Assembly: GCF_000803265.1 (NCBI RefSeq)
Contig: NW_014575406.1
Location: 1 to 64,000 of the forward strand
DNA: 64,000 bases
Reading direction: 5' to 3'
Source of the DNA: Ordospora colligata OC4
Lineage: Eukaryota; Microsporidia; Ordosporidae
Below, piece by piece: positions 55,606-63,773 of the stretch. The translations under genes were made by a program, and so were the position numbers. Below the pieces are notes generated by a model, which saw only the letters and a program-made list of their open reading frames with translations, searched no databases and was not told the DNA's origin. How positions within the stretch are numbered: the first letter of the stretch is position 1; every line of letters starts with the position of its first letter.

Positions 55606-56994
55606 TCATCTCCTTCCCTCAGCCCTTCTATTCAAAATCTCTCTCTGCATTTTCAATATCTTCGAATACTTCTCATGCTTCTTAAACTTTACTGCATTAA
55701 TCGTCTTACTTATCTTCTGAATCATCTCTTTATGCCCACTTCCATCAATTCTTATCATACACAGAACCTGATTCATCCTTTCATTCAACACCTGCAGTCT
55801 ATTCACAAGTCCACTCTTCTTCATATCAAGTCCTTCGGCTTTCCGTAGTATCATCTCATTCTCAAAGCTTAATGATTCTATCTTCTCCTTGAAACTCTCA
55901 TTCAAACTCACAAGCTCAAAATATATTCCTCGATATACATCAATCATCTTGCTTCCAAAGTCATTAACAACTTTCTGTGCCGTTAGAGCAGCCCTTTCAG
56001 GTATATCACTCCATTCTCCAATCTCAGGATATTCAACTTTAATACCAATTGTCATCTTAAACATTTCATCAACTCTCGCACACACATCAGACTCTTTCAA
56101 AAGCTTCACTTGGCATTTTTCAATCACATCATCGCATCTAACAAACAAAATCTTGTCATTAGTCACTCCAACATTTCCATACATCTTCTGCACCCTTACA
56201 CTTGCAATCACAACTGGCGCATCCTCAACAATAATCAATTCATCTCCCATACAAAAAACACTCTCAAACACACTGAGCTCATACATCGATACTTTATATG
56301 TGTAGTTCAGCATCAACACATTCTTTCGAACATCGTAAACTTCAATACCGTCCTCATAACACACATACATCCTTCCTCCCTTCGCTACAATACTTCTTGC
56401 GTTTCCATCAAAACATATTGGCTCAGGAATCATTCTCACAGGCTTACTCAAAAGAACCATCCGCGTCACTACAAAGTCATACGATCGATAAATCCTTCCA
56501 GAACGCGCCAGAAACCAGGAAACACCGTCATCAATTGCAAAATCAATCACTTCATCCTCTTTCGACACTTCGCCCTTGCTGCACACTACAACCTTCTCAA
56601 CCATCCTAACATCTCCGTTCTCCTCTTCATTCACGTACACCTCAATCCTTTTATTGCTGTATAAAAAACACACTGCTTCATTCCTTGCATCACCTTTATT
56701 CACAAATACTTTCACAGGCGCATCCACTAACTGATGACTACTGCTATGCACTACTTCTTCTCCAAATACCCTGTATCTATGCAGAGCATTCCCACAGATT
56801 ATTAACAGGCTACCACTTGCATAATACATATAATCAACTTTCTCATTAATCTTCAAATACATTTTATGCTCGTCATATGAATAAATACACTTGCTAACCA
56901 GAACGCCTCCTTTCATAAAAAATATTCGGTCTTCAACAAGCGCACTTACACCCAGGTCATCCACACTTCTCTTCTCTATATAACTCACCTGCAT
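55606..56994 (-). CDS. Beta-propeller plus coiled-coil nucleoporin, Nup82/88-like
   Basis: The product has 462 residues. The first about 330 residues are beta-rich in short propeller-like strands (YYASGSLLIICGNALHRYRV, DEVIDFAIDDGVSWFLA, YVCYEDGIEVYDV). The last about 130 are a coiled coil (ESLSFENEMILRKAEGLDMKKSGLVNRLQVLNERMNQVL). This is the layout of Nup82/Nup88, which in yeast binds Nup145N-type proteins, and a Nup98 homologue lies just upstream in the same orientation. The assignment depends on layout and neighbour. The start at 56994 follows CCC; an ATG 15 nt upstream is possible. Confidence 0.45.
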   Translation of the reverse strand: MQVSYIEKRSVDDLGVSALVEDRIFFMKGGVLVSKCIYSYDEHKMYLKINEKVDYMYYASGSLLIICGNALHRYRVFGEEVVHSSSHQLVDAPVKVFVNKGDARNEAVCFLYSNKRIEVYVNEEENGDVRMVEKVVVCSKGEVSKEDEVIDFAIDDGVSWFLARSGRIYRSYDFVVTRMVLLSKPVRMIPEPICFDGNARSIVAKGGRMYVCYEDGIEVYDVRKNVLMLNYTYKVSMYELSVFESVFCMGDELIIVEDAPVVIASVRVQKMYGNVGVTNDKILFVRCDDVIEKCQVKLLKESDVCARVDEMFKMTIGIKVEYPEIGEWSDIPERAALTAQKVVNDFGSKMIDVYRGIYFELVSLNESFKEKIESLSFENEMILRKAEGLDMKKSGLVNRLQVLNERMNQVLCMIRIDGSGHKEMIQKISKTINAVKFKKHEKYSKILKMQREILNRRAEGRR

Positions 56995-57073
56995 CCAAGG
57001 GCTTTTCATTCTACAATTTCACAAACATCCGCCATACACAACTTCAATCTCAAAAATCAAGCTTTAATCATTC

Positions 57074-59047
57074 TTAGAAGTGGTTCACGTCATACACATA
57101 CGTTCCTCTTTCATACTCGTATCCAACAAACTTCCTCACCGCATCGCTCTTCAGCCCATACACAAACCTTTCTTGTATCCCCTTCAACGGAAACTGCTTC
57201 TGCTCTCCTCGGATGTAATCTCCAAGACTCCTGCTATATGGAAACACTCCTTCAACATACACCCTTGCTCTTCTATTCAGTCCCACCCCAACAGGATCAT
57301 TCACTACAACACTGTCTTTTGAGAAATAAACCTTAGACTGAATGTTTGCCATCGTTACCTCAGATGCATTAACCGTGTCAAGATACTCAATTCTACCTTT
57401 GTCTTCAAAGCCTATAATCAGATTGTGTACTTCCTTCATGTGCTTAATGTCATCAATCGATGGAATCGTATACACATTCTCCCTTGATAGCTGCTTGGGT
57501 GGCCTGAAACTCAGTGAAATCCGGGATGTCTTTTTATCCTCCTTAAACACCGGCTGTGGAAAAACTTTGTTCAGTGGTATGTGCTCCTTCTCGGCCTTTT
57601 CAAACTTGATGTTTTTCACCAAGAACGGATCAGAAAAGTCTGCCTTTTGTTGTTGCACATACCCTTGAGACTCATATCCTTGTTGAACTTGAGGTTGAGT
57701 GCCTTGGTTCATTGTTCCAAACATTTGCTGTGCAGGCATCGGCTGTGTTTGTTGCATTGGTGTAAATGCAAATGTATTCATGCTTGGATTCACAGTTGAT
57801 GTCTGCATATTCGATGCTGTAATTCCAAATACTGGTTGAGACTGTGTTCTGGATTGCAAGAAAGGATTTTCAGGTTCATTTGTTGATGTTGTTGTCTGTA
57901 ATGGTTGTTGCGATAATGAAAATCCTGTACTCGATGGCTGAGAAGCAAATGCAGGTTGTGATACAGAACTTCCCAACCCAAATGTTGATGTCTGCTGGCC
58001 TAAAACAGATGTACCTGATACAGGCATACTCTGCGTCGGTGTGCTTTGTGTTGAAATAAATGGCTGGAATCCAGATCCTGTTGCTCCAGTCCCAAGAGTA
58101 CTTGGCATTTGTCCTCGATTGTCTGATACAGTGTTATTTGCTGTTCCATACATGCCTCCATATCCAGAATATCCACGAGGTTCAGTCAATGCTCCTCCAA
58201 CAGTTGGCTTTCTGCCCAACGAATAATCTTCAGATCTTAGCTCTTCAACAGATTTATGCATGTAATGCTCATTTCCATTTATATGAATAAGAGACACGTC
58301 TCCGCCATTATCTTCGCGTATCTTTCTCTGCATATATGTATGATCTCTTGTTCCAGTGCTTGTGCCATATCCAGGCATACTCATACTCGTGCCTTTGTCA
58401 TTCGAAAAAAGACTTTGGTTTGTTCCAAACGGATTTGAAGCTGTGCTAGACTGTCCCCAAGGACTAGTCTGTTGAGGTTGTGCCATGGATTGCATTCCCA
58501 TTGAAAATGCTGGCGCTTGTGTCTGTGAACTCTGGCCAAATATTCCGCTTTGCTGCGGTGCAAATGAACTTGCCGTAGTACTAGGCGTGCCAAATGAAGA
58601 CGAGGTTGGTACTATTGTATTTGGATTGCTTGTAGTAGATCCAAAAATATTGCTTGCTCCTCCAAACGCATTCGATGATCCAAATCGCGGCATGCTTGAC
58701 ATAGAAGACTGAGGTTGCGATGAAACCGATGGCGGCATGCTTAATGGTTGCTGGCCCCCAAAAGATTGTCCAAACATTCCCGTGTTTGTGCTAGGCGCAG
58801 CCCCTGCTCCTCCAAACGGCGTTCCAGTTCCAAAAGACGTTGGCCCAGAACTTCCAAACACTCCACTCTTCACTCCACTTGAGGATCCTTGTGTGAACGG
58901 GTTTTGCATACCCCCGTATCCAGACTGAGGCTGTCCAAACATCGAAGGTTGTTGTGTAGATCCATACTGCCCTTGTTTGTCCTTCTGAGGCGTCTGAGTA
59001 AAAAAAGACGACGAATTGAAGAACTTGTTCATATTGCCTTGGTCCAT
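57074..59047 (-). CDS. NUP98: FG nucleoporin Nup98/Nup145N type
   Basis: The product has 657 residues. FG and FxFG-like repeats (MFGQ, VFGSS, IFGQS and similar) fill residues 30-480. A GLEBS motif for Gle2/Rae1 is present near 232-280, ending in KSVEELRSEDYSLGRK (human KSLEELRLEDYQANRK). The C-terminal domain (about 515-657) is the Nup98 autoproteolytic fold: VYTIPSIDDIKHM, VGVGLNRRARVYVEGVFP, FVGYEYERGTYVYDVNHF. The stop codon follows directly after HF, the residues that precede the cleavage point in other Nup98 proteins. CCC lies 6 nt before the ATG. Confidence 0.93.
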   Translation of the reverse strand: MDQGNMNKFFNSSSFFTQTPQKDKQGQYGSTQQPSMFGQPQSGYGGMQNPFTQGSSSGVKSGVFGSSGPTSFGTGTPFGGAGAAPSTNTGMFGQSFGGQQPLSMPPSVSSQPQSSMSSMPRFGSSNAFGGASNIFGSTTSNPNTIVPTSSSFGTPSTTASSFAPQQSGIFGQSSQTQAPAFSMGMQSMAQPQQTSPWGQSSTASNPFGTNQSLFSNDKGTSMSMPGYGTSTGTRDHTYMQRKIREDNGGDVSLIHINGNEHYMHKSVEELRSEDYSLGRKPTVGGALTEPRGYSGYGGMYGTANNTVSDNRGQMPSTLGTGATGSGFQPFISTQSTPTQSMPVSGTSVLGQQTSTFGLGSSVSQPAFASQPSSTGFSLSQQPLQTTTSTNEPENPFLQSRTQSQPVFGITASNMQTSTVNPSMNTFAFTPMQQTQPMPAQQMFGTMNQGTQPQVQQGYESQGYVQQQKADFSDPFLVKNIKFEKAEKEHIPLNKVFPQPVFKEDKKTSRISLSFRPPKQLSRENVYTIPSIDDIKHMKEVHNLIIGFEDKGRIEYLDTVNASEVTMANIQSKVYFSKDSVVVNDPVGVGLNRRARVYVEGVFPYSRSLGDYIRGEQKQFPLKGIQERFVYGLKSDAVRKFVGYEYERGTYVYDVNHF

Positions 59048-59146
59048 TTTCAGGGCTTCATTTCAATGCACAAGTTATCATCCTTACAGCCCAAACACAC
59101 ACTCCATAAAATCACCAACAAACTAAACATTTATTCAAGATGCTTC

Positions 59147-59488
59147 TCATCCCTTCCTTCGTCTCCTTCTTCCTGCATCAGTGTTCGTGTCTGCATCACA
59201 CGCCACAATGTTTACATCCACTGCTCGGAAGTACTCATTGTTCAGAGACATCACAAAATCATTCGTTTGGAACCTCCACACTCCATCAACATGGTTGTAA
59301 AAGTCAACCTTTCCTTTGAAGCTCATTGAACTCGTAACAGATCTATTAAATACAACAGGAACACTCAGATCATACATCTCAAGAATCCGCTTTCCTTGGT
59401 TCGGCGTCAACACATTCGCATTCACCTTCTCGTCAATTATCTCCAGAAGCGCCTTCCCAACCATAAGCTGCCTATAGAATTCATACAT
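59147..59488 (-). CDS. TOA2: TFIIA small subunit (Toa2/gamma)
   Basis: The product has 113 residues. YEFYRQLMVGKALLEIIDEKV is the four-helix bundle part, NQGKRILEMYDLSV follows, and the beta-barrel part has KGKVDFYNHVDGVWRFQTNDF and VNIVACDAD, matching human TFIIA-gamma (VNFRGSLNTYRFCDNVWTF, KIVACD). TFIIA stabilises TBP on promoters. The start at 59488 (MYEFYRQ) is preceded by CCCC 11 nt upstream, while the frame opens 19 codons earlier without family support. A basic RRRRR tail is at the end. Confidence 0.93.
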   Translation of the reverse strand: MYEFYRQLMVGKALLEIIDEKVNANVLTPNQGKRILEMYDLSVPVVFNRSVTSSMSFKGKVDFYNHVDGVWRFQTNDFVMSLNNEYFRAVDVNIVACDADTNTDAGRRRRRKG

Positions 59489-59717
59489 CAATGCAATGGG
59501 GCCAGGCAATTTTTTATTTATTCCAAACATTCTTCTGCTCCTCATTTCTCTTCTCTTGATCTACTGGCACTTACTATTTATCTATCTTTCTTTCATTTAA
59601 AAACATCTTCAGCAATACAAGCATACGTCACATGCTCATTACACAATCGCCATCACTTTACATCAACAACTCCAGTAAATAAATAAATTTTGTCATTGTA
59701 TAGCTTGTTCATTCTTC

Positions 59718-60269
59718 TCAATTTGTATTATTGATACAGTTCAGAAGATACTTATCATCCACATCAATCGTATTATAAGGCGAAATCCTCTTTACTACCT
59801 TTCCTGAACGATCAACAAGAAATTTCTCAAAGTTCCACTTAATGAAGTTTAGATTAAATATTCCCTTGCCATTTTTGGTTTTAGTCAAATGATTAAAGAC
59901 TTCATGTTTATTATCCCCGTACACATCAACCTTATCAAACAACTCAAATCTTTCATTGTTATTATTTAAATCTTTTTCATTGTTATCTCCTTTTAGGTAG
60001 TCAAAAACCTTATCATGTATTTTATTGATGTCCTCTGGCTCTTGGCTAAGATACTGGTTGCATGGAAACAAGAGAATCCTCAGTCCTTTATCATAGTACC
60101 TTTCTAGTAGCATTGCAAAATTCTCGTAATTCTTAGGAGCAAGCTTGCATTTAGATGCCACATTAATAATCAACAAAACAAAGCCTTCAAATGCTGAAAA
60201 ATCAATCTTATCTCCATTCCATTTTGTTGCACTTAGTTTATAAAAAGCTGCTGATTCATCACTCATCAT
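59718..60269 (-). CDS. GPX: Glutathione peroxidase-like enzyme
   Basis: The product has 183 residues. The catalytic tetrad is complete: Cys in NVASKC, Gln in FPCNQ, and Trp with Asn in WNFEKFLVDR. FYKLSATKWNGDKIDFSAFEG is the usual N-terminus. The active-site residue is Cys, not selenocysteine. An Asn/Asp/Glu/Lys-rich insertion near residues 91-105 (GDNNEKDLNNNNER) interrupts the fold. The ATG (two in a row, 60269 or 60266) follows CCCC. The enzyme reduces peroxides with glutathione or thioredoxin. Confidence 0.93.
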   Translation of the reverse strand: MMSDESAAFYKLSATKWNGDKIDFSAFEGFVLLIINVASKCKLAPKNYENFAMLLERYYDKGLRILLFPCNQYLSQEPEDINKIHDKVFDYLKGDNNEKDLNNNNERFELFDKVDVYGDNKHEVFNHLTKTKNGKGIFNLNFIKWNFEKFLVDRSGKVVKRISPYNTIDVDDKYLLNCINNTN

Positions 60270-60428
60270 ATCTAGGGGTTTCAGGAAAACTCATTGATAC
60301 TTTGACATACATCATATTTATTCATGGTTATTCATGATTGTTCGTACTTTGTTGATTCTTATCATACTTTATTTACCCTTACTAATCCTCATCATGACCT
60401 CATGATCTTCATTCATCACTAATCACTT

Positions 60429-61895
60429 CTAATCTTTAGTCAAATCCTCAGTATAACTCCTTGGAACTATGATCTTATCGGACCCAATAATTATCTCAAC
60501 TCCCAGGATTTCACTCAGCTCATAAACAACTCGGATCTCTTCAAATGTCATCCCTCCAATTATATACACACAATACACCTTCTTGTGTAGAACATCCTTC
60601 TTCACTGACAAAAGATAGCTCTTGCGTAACGACTTCAAATGTGCTCTGGAGTGCGTCAGGCAAGTTATATCCACATGCCCCTGCTTCTTTTCAATAAAGC
60701 TCCTTAGCACATTCGAAAGCACTGGCTCGTACCGACTAACCTCGTATCTATGGTCAATCTTCTCTTTCAGTGGCACAAACAGTTCCTGATTCTTAAACTC
60801 AAGTTCAATCTCCTTGCTAGTGAATCCTGCATGCTTCAACATCTCCTTCTCATTCTCCTGCAGTCGGTATCCGTTTGCTTTCAGAAGTATAAGTATCCTA
60901 ACCCTGTCCGGCTTCTCAATCCTTCTATTGCATAAATACTTAAAAACCTCATCAACTTTCATCTTCCATTTGGTTCCATCGCTTTCATACCCCGTGGAAA
61001 GCTGCTGCTCAATCCCAACAAACTTCGAAAGATAATCAAACTTGTTATAGCACTTCTGTGCCATCCTGATCAGCTTGCTCAAGCTCTCTTTTGTCTTTGA
61101 TGCTGCTGGCGCATCAAGAACCATTTTCATCAACTCCTTACTGTCCACTTTTGTATCCAACTTCTGTGCTATCTTCGACAGAAGGTGTGCATGGTGTCTC
61201 AGTGTCTCATTGACCTCTCCAAGATGAACACCCCTTACACTCTCCCAGATCCTGTCTCTCATGTACTCTTGTGAAAACACATCAACCTCCTCAACCTCCA
61301 GGTCCTCAAGCAGCGTTCTGAATGTGAAAAAATGCATAAAAGGTGAAAACAAATCCACGCTTCTGTCAAGAATAATCATCTCGCCTCTCCTCGAGTCATT
61401 CTGAGATGCTTCATCAAATATCTCTGCAGACTTTTTGCATACATATCCACTGTAGCTCACATTAAACATCGAGTTTAGTGTCTTGCCTACTGAGTATAGC
61501 TGATCCGGAGTACACCTGAAAACCCTCTGCTCAACAGCAACAAAATCAATGTCCACAATCTTTGTCTTTATCAAAGGATTCAACCATTCACACCTCTCCA
61601 ACGTGTAAACCACAAATGAAGAATACATCTTGCTCTCAAAGTCCTTGTTTATCACATTTGCAATATCCTCCTCCCCTCTCACAAAGTATATTACTGGAAA
61701 GTCTACAGGTGTTCTCTGCTCCTCAATCCTTTGCGAAATCACAATGCTATGATTAATAAACTCAGACTTCACAAATATGTTCTTCATAATTGCTGCTGCA
61801 TGACTGTCATATATCAGTAGGCTCCATTCTGCGTCATGGTGCGATCTGAACACATCATCAATTATCTTTTTTTTCAGTATCTCTGGAAGGTCCAT
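60429..61895 (-). CDS. SEC1: Sec1/Munc18 (SM) vesicle-fusion protein
   Basis: The product has 488 residues. It binds syntaxin-type SNAREs. The N-terminal region has DFPVIYFVRGEEDIANVINKDF (compare 'EA.Y.I.P....V..LI.DF') and IVDIDFVAVEQRVF. Then come MIILDRSVDLFSPFMH and the hallmark LSKLIRMAQKCYNKFDYLSKFVGIEQQLSTG, and the C-terminal VYCVYIIGGMTFEEIRVVYEL. The exocytic Sec1/Munc18 type fits best; Sly1 and Vps45 are alternatives. It is shorter than yeast Sec1 (724). A GGG, rather than CCC, lies about 17 nt before the ATG. Confidence 0.88.
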   Translation of the reverse strand: MDLPEILKKKIIDDVFRSHHDAEWSLLIYDSHAAAIMKNIFVKSEFINHSIVISQRIEEQRTPVDFPVIYFVRGEEDIANVINKDFESKMYSSFVVYTLERCEWLNPLIKTKIVDIDFVAVEQRVFRCTPDQLYSVGKTLNSMFNVSYSGYVCKKSAEIFDEASQNDSRRGEMIILDRSVDLFSPFMHFFTFRTLLEDLEVEEVDVFSQEYMRDRIWESVRGVHLGEVNETLRHHAHLLSKIAQKLDTKVDSKELMKMVLDAPAASKTKESLSKLIRMAQKCYNKFDYLSKFVGIEQQLSTGYESDGTKWKMKVDEVFKYLCNRRIEKPDRVRILILLKANGYRLQENEKEMLKHAGFTSKEIELEFKNQELFVPLKEKIDHRYEVSRYEPVLSNVLRSFIEKKQGHVDITCLTHSRAHLKSLRKSYLLSVKKDVLHKKVYCVYIIGGMTFEEIRVVYELSEILGVEIIIGSDKIIVPRSYTEDLTKD

Positions 61896-62041
61896 TTTAA
61901 GGACTACATCCCATCAATTCAAAACAATGATTGCTTCTCATACCATTCAACAACTGTATTTCTCAAAACTTCATAAAGTATACTTTTATTACTTTTATGC
62001 CTCACCAATCTTGAACTATCAAACAGATCCACATGGAGATA
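61896..62041. other. Upstream part of a gap near SM and CEF1 genes
   Basis: AT-rich, no feature recognised. Together with the tiny ORF that follows and the bases to 62287, this forms a 391 bp gap. Confidence 0.4.
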
Positions 62042-62170
62042 TCAAACAGCTTCATTAGAAAGTGTAACTCTTTTGAACGACACAACATCTATCCAAATCG
62101 ACAGCAGCAACAGAACAAATAGGAAAAGACCTATCAATCCAATTCTCTGTCTCTTGCTTTTTGTTTTCAT
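62042..62170 (-). CDS. Possible 42-residue single-span membrane protein
   Basis: A short open frame that translates to a basic head (MKTKSKRQR), one strongly hydrophobic segment (IGLIGLFLFVLLLLSIW) and a short polar tail (DVVSFKRVTLSNEAV). Charge layout and clean stop would fit a tail-anchored or signal-anchored small protein. No CCC motif lies upstream, so the call is tentative. Confidence 0.35.
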   Translation of the reverse strand: MKTKSKRQRIGLIGLFLFVLLLLSIWIDVVSFKRVTLSNEAV

Positions 62171-62198
62171 AAAAAACTCACAATGCTAACCTAAAACA

Positions 62199-62215
62199 AC
62201 GGTGCAAAACACCGT
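62199..62215. other. Short perfect hairpin
   Basis: ACGGTG and CACCGT form a 6-bp stem around a CAAAA loop. It lies just upstream of the tiny minus-strand ORF and downstream of CEF1. A role as leader structure or terminator is unproven. Confidence 0.4.
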
Positions 62216-62287
62216 GACAATCCTGACACACATTTGTGGCTCTTGAGCAAATACTTATGAACCATTATTTGATTTGTTATCAGCGAT

Positions 62288-62788
62288 TTACTTGTCTTTG
62301 GTGTCTTTACCATGACTACCATCCTTATTTGCATCTGTAATCGCTTTTCGCATTCTTTTTTGTTCTCTTCGATTTATACACTCGTTTATTCTTATACTTG
62401 CCATCTCCAAAACTTCGCCATCTCCATTCCCATTTGCATCTTCAAGTTCGCCATATCTAAAAACATCAATTTTGCCATATGTAAGCTCATTGTATCTTTC
62501 ATAACATGCTTGACTACTTCTGCACATTACTTGCCCTATTAGTCCCCACTGCGGATGGAAGGTACTAGCAACAGTAACCAAGCGCTGATCATCCTCATTA
62601 CTCCATTCAGAGCCTGCCTGCAACGGGCTCACACGTTCTTCCCATCTGGCTTTGCACTGCGATGGCGTCTTCGACATAAACAGAGACGACACTTTAGACC
62701 ACTTGTTTACTCCATACTTCATCACCCCTGCTTTCAAGACCTCATCCTCAGTCTTCGTCCAGCAACCATCACCCTTCTCCAGTTTCAT
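62288..62788 (-). CDS. CEF1: Cdc5/Cef1-like Myb-repeat splicing factor, truncated
   Basis: The product has 166 residues. Two Myb repeats are clear: GCWTKTEDEVLKAGVMKYGVNKWSKVSSL with QCKARW, and EWSNEDDQRLVTVASTFHPQWGLIGQVM. They match the N-terminus of Cef1/CDC5L (GVWRNTEDEILKAAVMKYG), a core subunit of the NineTeen Complex. The long C-terminal part of yeast and human proteins (about 590-800 aa in total) is missing; here only a short charged tail follows. The start at 62788 fits the family N-terminus. Confidence 0.87.
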   Translation of the reverse strand: MKLEKGDGCWTKTEDEVLKAGVMKYGVNKWSKVSSLFMSKTPSQCKARWEERVSPLQAGSEWSNEDDQRLVTVASTFHPQWGLIGQVMCRSSQACYERYNELTYGKIDVFRYGELEDANGNGDGEVLEMASIRINECINRREQKRMRKAITDANKDGSHGKDTKDK

Positions 62789-62815
62789 TGTATGCAAACA
62801 CAACTTCAATAAAAA

Positions 62816-63454
62816 TCAATTTATTTCTCTGCAACAGATGAAATCACACAATGAAGACCAAACTCCTCCAAAAAACGATTTACTCTCCTTGAGATGCATC
62901 TGTAGTGCATACTCAGAGATCTTCTCAAAAATCTCATCCACTCCAACTCCACTCTTTGCAGAGCATTCAAAATACCCAACAGCGCCAATACTTCTGGCAA
63001 GCTCCAGTCCTTCTACTGTAGATATAGGTGAATCACCGTTTCTTGCAAGCTCCTCAAGCCTTTGACTGTCATCTCTCAAGTCAGACTTTGCCCCCACGAG
63101 GAAGTACTTTGCATGAGGTGCCTTCTCACGAACCTGTCCAACAAGGTTATTTTTCACCTCTGCATACGACGTTCTGTCATCAATTGCATAAACAATCGTA
63201 ATATAATCTGCAGATGGCAGCGCCAGATGCCTGAACCTTGCATACTCGTCCTGCCCTGCAGTATCCCATAAGCGCAGCTCAATGGTATTGCCCATATGCT
63301 TATACATGTTGTTCACAGAGTTAAACACAGTAGGACTTATTTCTGTGCCAAACACCTTTTTTTTGTGTCTTGTAAGAATGCTCGTCTTTCCACACGTTGC
63401 AGACCCAATGATTGTCAGCTGCTTTGAGATATCAGCAACTATACCTTCTGACAT
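62816..63454 (-). CDS. RHO: Rho-type small GTPase without a CaaX box
   Basis: The product has 212 residues. G1 is GSATCGKTS, switch I includes ISPTVFNS, G3 is WDTAGQDEY, G4 GAKSD, and G5 ECSAKSG. The Rho-specific insert lies between G4 and G5 (DDSQRLEELARNGD). Rho GTPases control actin and polarity. The C-terminus reads CDFICCREIN, so there is no Cys four residues from the end. The ATG at 63454 has CCC 6 nt upstream; the frame opens earlier without family support. It lies immediately downstream of no other Rho regulator in this window. Confidence 0.9.
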   Translation of the reverse strand: MSEGIVADISKQLTIIGSATCGKTSILTRHKKKVFGTEISPTVFNSVNNMYKHMGNTIELRLWDTAGQDEYARFRHLALPSADYITIVYAIDDRTSYAEVKNNLVGQVREKAPHAKYFLVGAKSDLRDDSQRLEELARNGDSPISTVEGLELARSIGAVGYFECSAKSGVGVDEIFEKISEYALQMHLKESKSFFGGVWSSLCDFICCREIN

Positions 63455-63773
63455 CTTGAGGGTTGTTTTGTCTGCATACATATGCTCTACAGAGTCTCTT
63501 AGATAGGACAAACTATACAGATAGAGAATGTCATACAGGCATTGATTTACAAAACAGATACATCAGTTGTCTTATTGCATTACTTAGGCACAGATATGCA
63601 CACTCCTAAGTCATAGCATTATACATGCATTAATACATTTCATAATAACATAATATAATGTGTTTGCATTGATACGCATTGATTCATCATGGCATTGGCA
63701 TTACATTTATGTGTTTTCATGATTTGATGTGGCTGCCAACATACTCATCTTTTAGAATCATACAAACCCCAAG
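63455..63773. other. Divergent intergenic region, no gene seen
   Basis: This 319 bp region separates the Rho gene from the gene that runs off the window. It is AT-rich with several gcattnnnnatgca-like words. No feature is recognised other than the start motifs at its ends. Confidence 0.45.
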
